This document shows, piece after piece, positions 48,532 to 60,515 of a DNA stretch of 64,000 nt. The notes beneath the pieces are model-generated. The model was given only the letters and a program-made list of their open reading frames with translations, did no database searches and was not told where the DNA came from. Numbering within the stretch: the stretch's first letter is position 1; each line of letters starts with the position of its first letter. This DNA comes from Ricinus communis (lineage: Eukaryota; Streptophyta; Magnoliopsida; Malpighiales; Euphorbiaceae), in NCBI RefSeq assembly GCF_019578655.1, contig NC_063261.1, forward strand, positions 17,288,216 to 17,352,215. The letters run 5' to 3'. The translations under genes and the position numbers were made by a program.

Positions 48532-50914
48532 CTATATTGTACTGAATTCTTGCTGGATCAGTCGTTGAGCTCCTTCAACTAGCCTTTTAACCACTTCACA
48601 GGCAGGGAGAATTTCGTTGATGAGACCCACTCCTTGACCAGCATACATCGCCATGCTTTCTATGTCACCTGTTGCTGTCATATTTGGAACTGGACCCCCA
48701 AAACGGCGGATCTCTTTTTCCTATAAGAGAATAAAATAAAACTATATAATCTTATGAAAAAGAAAAAGAAGTAACATATATTGGCATTCAAAATAAGGAT
48801 TGCTTCTTCTTCCTCCTTTCTTATGATGTATAACACAAGAATTTAACAAATGAACAGGGAAAGAAGAATCAACTGAGGAAAGGTAGGAAAGGTTTCATGA
48901 AGTCATACGAAAATAATCTCACCTCGCCATTTATTGTGGAACGACCAATGATAGGTTGGTTAACCTCACTTTCATGAGGTGGGAGAGCTTTCCAATCGTT
49001 GAAGAAGGGTGTTACTAGAGCACGTTGTGGTGCATTAGGCCACCTGGCCCGACCAAACACATTTGTATACTCAGTTTTGTTGAGTTCAACCAACTTCCTC
49101 TTGTATGTTGGATGAGCATAGCTCTCCTCAGTTGCAACAAATCTGCAAATTTCATTTTAATTTGTAAACTTGAAATAGTATCAATAACCTTATGGAAATT
49201 GCATCATCATAAAGCACATACTTCAAAAAGAACTTATGTATCATTTGGATCCTGATATATAAAAAGGAACATTCTATTTAAATTTTCCTTGTTCTGTTGT
49301 CTACATGCCTTCATTTTTGGCAGGTCAGCAGGCCAACTTCTCAGTTCCAAATGAGTTCCTAATTTATCTAAGAGAACGTTGGTTTATACCTAGTTCCCAG
49401 ACAGACCCCTTTAGCGCCAAGGGCCAGAGCAGCAACATAGCCACGTGCATCCACAATACCGCCAGCAGCAATTACAGGTATACCGCGATCTCCTACAAGA
49501 TCAACTACCCTTGGCAACAATGATATCAAGCCTTCCTGTAAGCAGATGATCAAGACAATTATAACCATGTGGAAAAATCAAAGTTAGCAACTAGAAAACA
49601 ATTTTTAAAGCTGTAAAGCAATAAGGGGAGTTGCAAATATTAAGAATTTGGAAACATACAAGCTGAATACCTGACCAATTACATGCCCCCCAGCTTCACG
49701 TCCTTGGAGAATGATTGCATCCACACCAACATTAATGGCTTTTTTTGCATCTTCATAACTCCCAACCTCCAATGGAAACACATGCAATTTGTTAACCAAG
49801 GTTCGAAAATCATAAAGCAAAAGTCTACAACTTAAACTAAATTTTAAACTATTTGTGCCTGAGAGATGGACTGTCAAGACCAGTTTCAGCATCCAATTCG
49901 TATTTCAAGCAATCCTATGAATTAGTTAATTACAGTGTTGGTTACAAGTTCAGGGACTCAAATGACCTGATCTACAATTTTGTCAAATATAATTACAGTA
50001 GTCCGTAACAGCTGTTTGATTCACAATGATACAATATGCGGGACAGAACAATACAATAATATTCCTGCAGGCATGCCCTCATTCGGTAGTGGTTTAATTA
50101 AGAAAAAATTAGTGTAATAGACTTACTTGGGGAACAACCTTGACACCAACTTGATGTGCCTGGAGTACAAGCTCCTCTGAGCAGTCACCCCAGTAAACTT
50201 GCAGAAATGCAACCTTTTCATCCAGTATGGCTTTAACATTCTCCTCGTGTGGAAATGCCAGAATAACACCAACTCCAAAGGGTTTGTCAGTTAATGTTCG
50301 TGTTTTCCTTATCAATCCCCGCAAGTAATCAGGTGACTCCTGTTACAAAATTTTGAAAAAAGAATCACCTTCCATTCTCTCTTCTTTTCTTTTTTCTCTT
50401 CAAGTGATAGATTCTATCTCAAAGTCTGAACTCATCCTAACTGGGGCAGATCAATTTTTCTCCTTTATTGCATCACCATCCAATCAATTTTAATTTCCCC
50501 AGAGATAACCATGCTTAAGGATCTTGATAATAATGAGTTAGTTATACATTCAACACCACAATTCAAAAAACTAACAAGGAACATCAGAATTCTGATCACA
50601 AAGAATTAACCTTTTAGTTGCAGTCACTGATTTAACACAAAGCATGACAGTAAACTAAAGATAATTACAATAAAGATTAGGAAGCCTTGGCTTTAATATA
50701 TTGAATATGTAGTAGCAACAACTACTGAAATAACAATAACAATAAGCAAATAAATAAGACTGAAAAGGAAAATAAATACCCAATCAGGAGCTCTGAGAAA
50801 CCCAAGTCCACCAGCATTAGCCACAGCAGCAACAAGCTCAGGGCCAGAAATATCAGGTCCTAATGGTGCCTGCACAATCCCGTATTCAATACCCAATATC
50901 CCTTTCCAACCCAT
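48532..50914 (-). CDS. Nitronate monooxygenase-like / 2-nitropropane dioxygenase-family TIM-barrel flavoprotein
   Basis: Six exons join in frame with GT-AG introns to 332 residues: 50914-50780, 50339-50127, 49766-49671, 49535-49390, 49142-48923 and 48720-48532. Motifs in order: [28 protein letters not shown] (N-terminal FMN-barrel strand); [22 protein letters not shown] with the family's conserved His at about 144; IPVIAAGGI at about 167-175 (FMN phosphate site); and [13 protein letters not shown]-terminal [21 protein letters not shown] closes the fold. No transit or signal peptide is evident, so it is probably cytosolic or peroxisomal. The family oxidises nitronates such as propionate-3-nitronate with FMN and oxygen; the plant substrate is uncertain. 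Length and exon phases are intact. Confidence 0.93.
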
Positions 50915-51355
50915 TTCTTTTCTCTCTCCTCTCTCTTAACTCCAACGAATGAGAAGAATTTACAAATGATTATATAATCTTTGTCGGTCTGCTCTCTTTA
51001 ATCTTCAAGCAGAAAGCATACTTAAATATATATACACACACATATGCACTAAAGAAATGGAAGAATACAATTTGTCTTTCTCAAATTAGTCCAAAAGAAA
51101 CGAACACCCTGGGATCCAAAGTCTTGATAGTACACTGCGAATGGAAAAACCCAAAACGAATTTCTCTTTATTAGCGTTGGACGGGTGGCTGCTGAAATCA
51201 AAGCTTTGTCCTTTCCTCTGTTTTTTTTTCCTTGAACTTGTTCCTTTCTGTGTCTGTGAATGTGATCGGTCTTTTGGTTGTTCTTTATTCTTTACGTAAG
51301 CAGAAATAGACTGTAGTTTTATTTTCTCAAATTCTTTTATCTTGATAATTATATT
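50915..51355. other. 5' flank of the nitronate monooxygenase-like gene
   Basis: Promoter-side sequence with TATATATAC near 51030 on a pyrimidine/purine-rich background. No other gene was seen. Confidence 0.4.
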
Positions 51356-51359
51356 AAAT

Positions 51360-51865
51360 TAGTGGTTTATCGTATGTTGCTCCACCTTTTTATTATTTAA
51401 ACTATAAAATTAATTAAATAGATACAATTTAATAAAAATTTAATTTTAATATTATTATATAATTTTAAAAAATAATAACAAATTAAATATTTGTAAATAT
51501 CTTTTTAATTTTCTAATACAATAATGTAAAAATATTTATTAATTAATTCTAATACTATATAATTTAATACTATAATTGATATTACTATTTTCAAAACTAA
51601 AAATTTATTATATAGTAAAAATTAATTTATTATTAAATATAATATTAAAAATATAAACTAAAGATTATATTTTTAGAATTAGAATTATTATCTAATGAAA
51701 AATTAATTTATTATTAATATAATATTAAACATAATTAAATAAATTAATAGAAAAAACTATAAAATTATATATGGACTTAAATTTTGTGCTAAAAATAAAC
51801 ACACATTAGTACAAAAATTAAGTACAAATATTAAAAAAATTTATATATTAGAAATTAATATATAC
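51360..51865 (-). repeat. AT-rich dispersed repeat (copy c, degenerate)
   Basis: Begins TAGTGGTTTATCGTATGTTGCTCCA and contains the family phrases ATTAATATAATATTAAA, TAGAATTAGAATTATTATCTAAT and AATTAAGTACAAATATTAAAA found in the 14.4-kb copy. It lies directly before a second copy in the same orientation. Confidence 0.45.
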
Positions 51866-51867
51866 TA

Positions 51868-52450
51868 GTTATTTACTCGTGTGTTGCTCGATTTTCATTA
51901 TAATTTCGATTATAAAACAAAGTTCATAGTAAAATTTTTAATACCATAAAATTTTAAAAAGTAATAAAAAACTATTTATTTGTAAATATTCTTGATACTT
52001 TTAAAATATTTTAAAATTTTATTAATGTAATAATATAAAAATTATTTTAAAAGTATTCATTAATTAATCTTAGTATTATATAAACTAATATTATTGATAT
52101 AATTGATATAATTATCTATTTAAAATTAAAAATTTATTAGAAATATAATTTAAGACATTATTTTTTAAAATTATAATTATTATCTAATTAAGAAATTAAT
52201 TTATTAATAAAAAATATTAAAATATAATTAATATACTATTTTTTAGGATAGAATTAGTATCATTATATATAACATTAAAATATAATTGATATACTATTTA
52301 TTAGAATTAAACTTAGTATTTAATTAGAAATGTAATTTATTAATCAATAAATTGATAAAAAAATTATAAAATTATATATACTTGAATCCTATATGTCAAA
52401 AATAAATATGCATGTCAAGATAAGGATTTTATGTATCAAAAGAATGTTAA
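51868..52450 (-). repeat. AT-rich dispersed repeat, Helitron-like end (copy d)
   Basis: Begins ACTAGTTATTTACTCGTGTG then TTGCTCGATTTTCATTATAA. It ends around CTTGAATCCTATATGTCAAA and TTTTATGTATCAAAAGAATG. Same family as the repeat at 14402. The two copies c and d are head-to-tail with almost no spacer. Confidence 0.5.
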
Positions 52451-55005
52451 TTTGATATATATCTTAATTTGAGTAAAATTCTATATTTAAATTTTCATTC
52501 ACGCATTTACAATTCAAAAAAATTTTAAAAGTAATAATGTCAATTATCCTAAATTATAAAAAAAATAACCACTCTATAATCTTTTATAAAATAATTGGTA
52601 TAAGAAATAAGTCATCAAATTATATACACGAAGTGAATAGAACTTAATATATATATTTATAATAATTAATAAATAATGAAAACTTATTTTATTAAAATAA
52701 TATATAATAGAAGCCTTTTAAAATTCTTTTAAGAACAAAATTGTATATAGAGGGATTTTTTTTTTAATTTTGATTTTTTTCCCTATTTGGCCGATCACAT
52801 GTCATGTGGATAGCAATTTGTAAGGGCCACAAGCTTTTATTCTAGCGTGAATGGATCGTAAATGTAAAAATTGGTAAGTATATATGATATAGTAATTCAT
52901 CGATTTTTAAAACAATTAGGAATGTATATTAATTTTTTATAAAATTAGAAATGTATATGAAATTATGATAGATTAAGATTGAGTTTGATTAATCACTAAT
53001 TAATTCTATTAGAATTAAAAATTAAATTAATTATATATAAAATTACGATAAAATTAGTAATTGCTGATTAATTCTAAAGATATTTTAGTCAGTTCAAAAA
53101 AATTTTTTTTTTTCGTGCTTTTATTGCATTAGGAATGTATGTAAAAATTTGATAGAATTATGATTAAATTAGATTAATCACTAATTAATTGTTAGAATTG
53201 AGAAATTAAAATAATTATATATAGAATTATGATTAATTACTGATTAAATCTAAGAGTAGTTTAATCAGTTCAAAAAAAAATTCTCTTTGTATATATATAT
53301 ATATATTAAAAACTAGAACAATAAAATAAATTAAGGAATTTAATAATTGAGATAAAAGTTAAAATTTATGCATTAATAAAAAATAAAAATTTTAAGCGAA
53401 AATAAAACTATCTACTAAACAAAGTATTAAAGGTTTTTTTGTAATATATATTTTTAAGATCTTAAAATTTTTAATTTTATCTTTATTGAACTTTTAATAT
53501 CTTTTTTATTCTCTTATACTTTATTTTGGTTTTGATTGACCAAAATTTTTTAATTAAATCAAAAGTAAAAGTTAACAAGATAAATAAAAATATCATGAAA
53601 TATACATAAAAGATTTTAATCAATAAAAATAAAAGTATAAAGACTATAAAAATCTGATTTGTCAAGTTTTCTAAGATGGATGGAGTAAATTTTTATGAAG
53701 AATATAAATTTGAGACATTTTAGATTCTATCGAATTACATAATATATTTAATGTAAAATCAAAACTAAACCGTAATATATTGATTTATCTCTTGTTTAAT
53801 CCACCTCTATCCGATAACACATAAAATTTCCATAAGAATTAATTTAATATTCTTCCCTTTACTCGTATTATTCATGTTAGTGGATCGGCGAATATCATCA
53901 CTAGATTGTAAACGAACCAAATATCTCATAGGTTATTAGTGTTTAGCTCGAGCTCGAAAAAATTCATTCAAAATTATTTATTAAATTAATCAAAAACTTT
54001 AGTTAATCGAGCTGAATTCAAGCTTAGTTTCAAACAAATAATTTTATCGGATCAAAAAGTTTGATTTGTTAACTCGTGAGTTCGTACATTTATCGATTTA
54101 TGAGCATATTAATGAAAGCGAGCACAAACTCAATTTATTTAAAAAGGTTGCAAACAAATTTGGGATCCACCTGGGCCTATTGCTCCAACAAGATTATCCG
54201 ACATCCTTACACAACAATCTACATATCAATTGCTGTTTCATCTTTTCCATGAAAAGTCTGTTGTTATACTATTCTTTACATTAAGGTTTTTTTTAGGTGT
54301 CACTCCAATACCCAATATATTTTTCTATTTATACATATACTAAACAAATACACTAACGCCATTGCACGATAATGACAAAGTGCACTGGCTAAAACTAAGA
54401 AACTGTCTATTTTGATCTCCAAATGTAGACTATGTAGTTAGTCTAGTTAGCACTATCTGATAGTATTGGTGCCTTTGATTAATCTTTGCTAACAAAGGCA
54501 CTGATAGAGGTGAGCAAAATGGTTAGTTTTTCTTTTTTGTTTTATACAATAAAATGGTTAGTTCAAATTACCAAAAACTAAAAATCCAGAATTTCTCTCA
54601 AAATCTTAGATAGAAGTAAATTTATAAGTAACTGGACCAATTTCTTTTTTCAATAAGGCAGTTTGATTTAACCAAATCTTTTATTTTAGAAAAAACTAAA
54701 CAAAATCGAGCCAAAGTTCTATTCAATTTTAAAAATTAAATTCGAACTACAAATTAAATATAAAACTTGAAAAGAACCTATTAGTTAGGCCATAATGTCA
54801 CAAATTATATTATAAATTCTGGACTTTTAGCTACAAAGTCTTAGAGTACAATCGGTATTGTTTGTATTCACTTTACACACTGTTATGAACCATGTCCCAA
54901 CATTGGCCAACCCAGGTCCATGAACGTTTTATGTAGGAATAGGCACAACTAGATGAATGAACGAGAAGCTTCTACTCCTGGTTTGATTAGCTGAAAATGC
55001 CTTAT
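52451..55005. other. AT-rich intergenic region, repeat remnants only
   Basis: A short fragment at about 53945-54125 shares GCTCGAGCTCGAA-type sequence with the element at 15501-16265. TA-rich runs occur near 53290. No credible gene was found; a 72-codon open frame at 54066-54284 overlaps the fragment and has no family resemblance. Confidence 0.4.
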
Positions 55006-56576
55006 TGTTATTTTGTCTTTTTATCAATTTTGTTAAAAGATATTTTGTATCTTGTCGTTTTGCTAATTTTGTTAGTTCTTTTGTTTGTTTGTGTGTGAGG
55101 GAATTTCTATATCTTCGGAGTTTTGTGGTTGTAATCATCATCACATGATTAATACAATATTATCTTTTCTCCCTCGATCCTTTTTACTTAATCCCTCCTT
55201 CCTACCTTTTCCTCTCTTCTCTTCTAATTCTGGTCACTAAGTCATGCACTAATTTCAGGTACTCGGCAGATGGTATTAGAGCAGTCCCATTTTGAATCCA
55301 CCTTAGCTTAGTTGCAAGAAACAGCCAAGAAAAAGGCTACTGATGTAGCTAAGTGTCACGTGAGTTTTGTTTTATCTCCAAAGCTTGATTTCCGAATTTA
55401 AGATAGCTAGTCAGCCTACCCTTGATTGCCAAACCCAGCAGAATAATAGCAAATACGCTAGCGGAAGTAAGTTCACGAAAGTGGCACAAAGAGACGCAAG
55501 AGTTATGGAAGTGTATACTTGTATTGATTAATACACACTAAAGCTACTTGCAATGAGCATACTTTCTCTCTCTACAACTCTCTTTCTTCATATATCACAC
55601 ACACTCACACACTCACCATGTATTAATTTACATAACTATTCCTACAACTATCTCTACATAGAGCATCTCTCTTTGCTCTATGTAGAGCAATACTCTTTCT
55701 CGCTATATGGCTACATTTTGGCACACCTTGTGCCCACACACTCTTGTTTTATTCACTGCCTTGTTCCCTTTTATGGACTCACTTTCTCCGAAATTTTCTC
55801 TCTTTCTCTCCCTTTTTCACTCCCTTCCTTCCTTTTTTTCCGAAATGGTACAAGGAAGGGGTATTTATCCGCCAACATGGTCGTGTTCCTGGCCGTGTTG
55901 GGAACATGGCCGTGTTTCAGGCCGTGTTGGTAACACGGTTGGGAACATGGCCGTGCTCAAGGCCGTGTTGGGAACACGGTCTGGGATAATTAGCCGTGTT
56001 ACCTACTGTGGCCGTGTTTCCCGAAGCTTCTAGGCCTTTCACATTTGTATCCAGCCAACACGGGCGTGTCCTTAGGCGTGTTGGTGAACACGGGCAAGGT
56101 TGAGACAAAACGGGCGTGTCCGTGGGCGTGTTGGTCAACACGGGCAGTGTTGAATCCAACACGGCCGTGTCCGTCCATGCGGGCATAATTTGGGCAGTTT
56201 TTTGGCGCATCGGTAGCCTTCCTTGCCTGGTTGCGAGGCGGGCACGTGACATTCTCCCTCACTCAATCCGGCAACGCCCTCGTTGCCTTCTCGTAAGCTC
56301 TTGGTTTCCTCCTCGAGTTGCCACAAATCGCGAATCAGCTCCCAACTTGTCTCACTTCCGGGGAGTCCCTTCCTCAAGAAACTCCGTCATGGGAGGTTGT
56401 CTGGATTGTGGCGCCTTACGATGGGAGATGATGTAGTCCACCTCTTTGTCCTACTGAGCCCGCACCTTCCAAAGAGCTCTTATAGACTTACCCCGGCTTG
56501 GGTCATCGTGATCCTCCTTATAAAGCCTCAACATGCTCGGGATGGACCTTGATGCCTTTGTGGAAGATCTACCTTG

Positions 56577-58341
56577 CTACTCTACCTTTGTTCCCCTGAG
56601 TCTCCAATGAAGTCCGTCGTCTTTGCTATGCCAGTATAACTTGACAAGCACTTTATCCCCGTCCTTGAACTCCATTGGTCTCCTCTTGTTGTCTGCCCGC
56701 TCCTTCACTTGCTTGAATGTCTTCTCCAAAATAGGCTCGAGCAACGTCGTCTTGCTCCTTCCATTCCTTCGCAAGCTTGAAGGCGGGTAGACTGCGGTTC
56801 GTCCAGATCAAGGCAAGAGTACCTGGTGTGTAGGGTTGCCGACCCATAACTATCCTCGAATGGACTCTTGCCTGCACACTTACTTCTTTGCAAGTTGTAC
56901 AAGGATTGGGCAACATCAAGCGCCCAATCTCCTCGCGTAGGGCCTCTAATAACTTCCGAGAGTGTACTGATCCTCTCGGTTTGCCCAATCGGTTTGGGTC
57001 TCGCATGCCTTCGTAGGGTCCGGAAGTGCTAAGACAGGCTCCTCCATAATGGCCTTCGTTTAGCCTCTCAAGGCTTGTTGGCACTTCGTAGACTACTCCC
57101 AAGCTCGACCCTTCCTTAATACACCCGGAGTGGCAATGGAAGAATAGCCCTTGATGAACCTTCCGATATTGGTTCACCAAACCAAGGAAAGAACTCACCT
57201 CGGTCACCTCGGTTGGCAGCTCCCAATTCTTGGATGGCCTTCACCCTTAATCCATCCATCTTTCCATCGCCAACAATACGCCTTAGGAATACCACTTCCC
57301 GTTGGGCAGATGAGCATTTTTCTCTGACATAGAGCTCTTTACCCCTCAAGGCTTTCAACCCTAGCCTTTGAAGCTCTATGTACTCCTTGAATTGCCTCCT
57401 TAGTTCCCCTAACTTCGGAGGCGCCGTACGATAGGATGCAAAGGCGGGTGGTTTGGCTCCCAATTCCAGCTCGATCTCGTGGTTCACCTCTCGTCACGGA
57501 GGAAGCTTCTTCGGCAGCTCAGGCAGCATAACATCTTCGAACTCGTCAAGCATGCCTCGGATAGGGCTTGAAAGTATAGCACCCTCAACAAGAGGACCTC
57601 CTTCCATCTTGAGGGTTGCTGGGAAGGTTGGCTCCTTCCTTTTTAATCCTGTTTAGGGAGCTGTAGGGCCGATACCATCTTTTCTTGACTTAACTCCCTC
57701 TTTATCGGCACAACACAAGGTCGGCCATTCTCCATTATGCACATAATGTTGGCGTAAGAAACCAAGAATGCCTTCACCATGTCGAGGAAGTCCATACCAA
57801 GATAAAACCGTTGATTAATAAGAGCAATGGTGATATCGACCTTACCTTGCCATTGGCCTATTCGGATGTTAGTCCTCCTCGCCATGCCAATGATAGGTAG
57901 CCTCTCTGCATTTTCTCCCTTTAATGAAGCCCTTTTCCTTTTCATAAGGCAACTTCATAAAGTCAGCCACCTCCTTCGCCATGTACCTGTATCTGCTTCG
58001 GTATCCTCCATGGCTTGAATACTCCTGCCTCCGATATTCGTCTCCACGTACATCCGACCACGAGACTTTTGCTCCACTTTAGCTTGGATAGCATTGAGGA
58101 GTCGAAGGGAAGCAAGTCTTCGTTCTTCTTCTTGCCTCTCTTCCTCGGTGATTACTAATGCTCCAAGCTTCCCACGCTTTGGACACTCATATGCACGATG
58201 ATGTCCATCGCAGATGAAGCAGGCAAGCTTTCTCGGGGAAGAACTACACCTGTCTTCCTTCTTCCACTTGCCCTTATCCCTGCATGAAGCCTTACCATCC
58301 TTGGCGGAAGATTTTCCCTCTATCTCCACTACCTTCGTCAC
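56577..58341 (-). pseudogene. gypsy-2 gag-pol remnants with large deletions
   Basis: In minus-strand order: zinc knuckle CFICDGHHRAYECP near 58230; protease-side LNAIQAK...GRMYVETNIGG and GMDFLDMVKAF...ANIMCIME (58100-57700); start of RT, NHEIELELGAKPPAFASYRTAPP (57487 on). The text then jumps to GKELYVREKC...EVVFLRRIVGDGKM, skipping the RT catalytic core. After FLGLVNQYRK it jumps to the integrase C-terminus (AFKLAKEWKEQ, ADNKRRPMEFKDGDKVLVKL near 56640). RT palm, RNase H and integrase core are missing. Confidence 0.85.
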
Positions 58342-58649
58342 TTCCTTCGTACTTCCATCTTGGTAATAATATTACTTAAGTAGAGAGAGATACGGACTTT
58401 ACCTTGATGGCGTCGTCCACTATGCTCAAAGTAACAAAATATCCTTCCAACTGTCACAAGAATTCGTCGATCTCCCTAGCACTCCTAGCCCCACCTTAGG
58501 CCTTTGGTTTAGGAGCATCGACTCTGTGAACCGTCACTCCTTGCGCTCCCCCACTATTTGCCAACGCGGTCTTGCACACGTTAAGCTCCCTCGAGCTTAT
58601 CAACCTTCTCCAAGTATTGGCCAAGTAACCGGTTAAGAGTCACATTGCG

Positions 58650-59240
58650 GTACCTTGCATCTCCCAAATGAAGCTCTACATCGTCCCCCTTGGACTCTAG
58701 CTTCTCGATGCAAAGGTCCACTTCTTGTCCCTCATTGTCCCTCGAGCACATTTACGGCACCTTCCATCTCCTCGCGAAGCTCCCCGTCGTCCCTCTTGGA
58801 CTTTAGCTTCTGGATGCGAAGGTCCACCTTGCATCTTCCCGCGAAGCTCTCTATCGTCCCCCCTGGACTTTGGCTTCTCGATGCGAAGGTCCACTTCTTA
58901 GGAGCCTCATAGTCCCTCAATAAACTGTCGGCGAGAATCATTTAAGGCACCTTCCATCTCCTTGCGAAGCTCTCTGACGTCCCCCTTGGACTTTGGCTTC
59001 TGGATGCGAAGGTCCATGTCTTCGATCCTAACCCAATCGGACATGGCAGTCTCCCCTTGACTAGCCTTTCCTCCATCACGCCAACCACGTCTCAGGACTT
59101 CTCCTTACGGCCCTTTTCCGCTATCCTTTCCTCCTTCCCTTAGAGGAGCGGTAGAAGTGGATTGCTCACCAACTCGGGACTTATCCCTTCAGTCCTTTCC
59201 GCTACCCTTTCCTCCTTCCCTTAGAGGAGCGGTAGAAGCG
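58650..59240. repeat. Tandem-like repeats in the gypsy-2 5' internal region
   Basis: CTTCTCGATGCGAAGGTCCAC or a close variant with CTTCTGGATGCG recurs four times between about 58700 and 59015, each with nearby CCTTGGACTTTGGC-type text. A separate duplicated pair with CTTAGAGGAGCGGTAGAAG lies at 59135-59240. On the minus strand this would encode repeats of charged, coiled-coil-like sequence in gag. Confidence 0.65.
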
Positions 59241-60515
59241 GATTGCTCACCACTTTTGGCCATTACTTCGTGCAAGAATTCTCCCAAAGAACTTACCCGC
59301 GCTATACTTCCAACTATGGTGTGATACCAACCTGCTCTGTCTCGAACTTGGCTTTGTCTCGAACCGGCTCTGATACCAACTGTCACGTGAGTTTTGTTTT
59401 ATCTCCAAAACTTTGCCCACGTGCGGCCTAGCTTGCTTGATTTCCCCGAAATTCAAGATAGCTAGTCAGCCTACCCTTGATTGCCAAACCCAGCAGAATA
59501 ATAGCAAATACGCTAGCGGAAGTAAGTTCACGAAAGTGGCACAAAGAGACGCAAGAGTTATGGAAGTGTATACTTGTATTGATTAATACACACTAAAGCT
59601 ACTTGCAATGAGCATACTTTCTCTCTCTACAACTCTCTTTCTTCATATATCACACACACTCACACACTCACCATGTATTAATTTACATAACTATTCCTAC
59701 AACTATCTCTACATAGAGCATCTCTCTTTGCTCTATGTAGAGCAATACTCTTTCTCGCTATATGGCTACATTTTGGCACACCTTGTGCCCACACACTCTT
59801 GTTTTATTACTGCCCTTGTTCCCTTTTATGGACTCACTTTCTCCAGCCCTCTTTCTCTCTTTTCTCTCCCTTTTTCACTCCCTTCCTTCCTTTTTTTCGA
59901 AATGGTACAAGGAAGGGGTATTTATAGCATTTTCGCCCCTGTCCGCCAACATGGTCGTGTTCCTGGCCGTGTTGGGAACATGGCCGTGTTTCAGGCCGTG
60001 TTGGTAACACGGTTGGGAACATGGCCGTGCTCAAGGCCGTGTTGGGAACACGGTCTGGGATAATTAGCCGTGTTACCTACTGTGGCCGTGTTTCCCGAAG
60101 CTTCTAGGCCTTTCACATTTGTATCCAGCCAACACGGGCGTGTCCTTAGGCGTGTTGGTGAACACGGGCAAGGTTGAGACAAAACGGGCGTGTCCGTGGG
60201 CGTGTTGGTCAACACGGGCAGTGTTGAATCCAACACGGCCGTGTCCGTCCATGCGGGCATAATTTGGGCAGTTTTTTGGCGCATCGGTAGCCTTCCTTGC
60301 CTGGTTGCGAGGCGGGCACGTGACATAAGGCTTTGGAATCTGCTAAAGCCAAGGCTGTCATGACTGAAGCTAGTCACCTGCAGAGCCTAGAGGATCAAGT
60401 ACAAATTATAGATTAAAGAGGCTAAGAATTTATGAAAGAAATGTATAGCCGTTTGGATACTCACAACAAGCAACACCAAGAGACTTAAGCAACTCAGGTA
60501 AAGCTTCAAATTACC

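Larger units (their letters stand above)
55354..60325 (-). mobile_element. Ty3/gypsy LTR retrotransposon, gypsy-2 (nested, internally deleted)
   Basis: LTRs at 55354-56251 (898 bases) and 59381-60325 (945 bases) are nearly identical apart from two or three small deletions in the first. Both begin TGTCACGTGA and end CACGTGACA. TAAG flanks both sides (55350-55353 and 60326-60329) as a 4-base target-site duplication. In minus orientation the primer-binding site TGGTATCAGAGCCGGTT lies beside 59381 and the purine tract GAGTGAGGGAGAA beside 56251. The interior (56252-59380) is too short for full gag-pol. Confidence 0.93.

Noticed and set aside
54066..54284. 72-codon plus-strand open frame
   Set aside because: Overlaps a decayed repeat fragment and shows no recognisable protein family.
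52451..55005. Possible gene between the nitronate monooxygenase-like gene and the gypsy elements
   Set aside because: No exon with family motifs, no consistent splice sites and extreme AT content.
55553..56436. Several overlapping open frames in the LTRs of gypsy-2 (and again at 59608-60377)
   Set aside because: They arise from the GC-rich CGTGTT/AACACG array and are present in both LTRs; the peptides are repeat translations.
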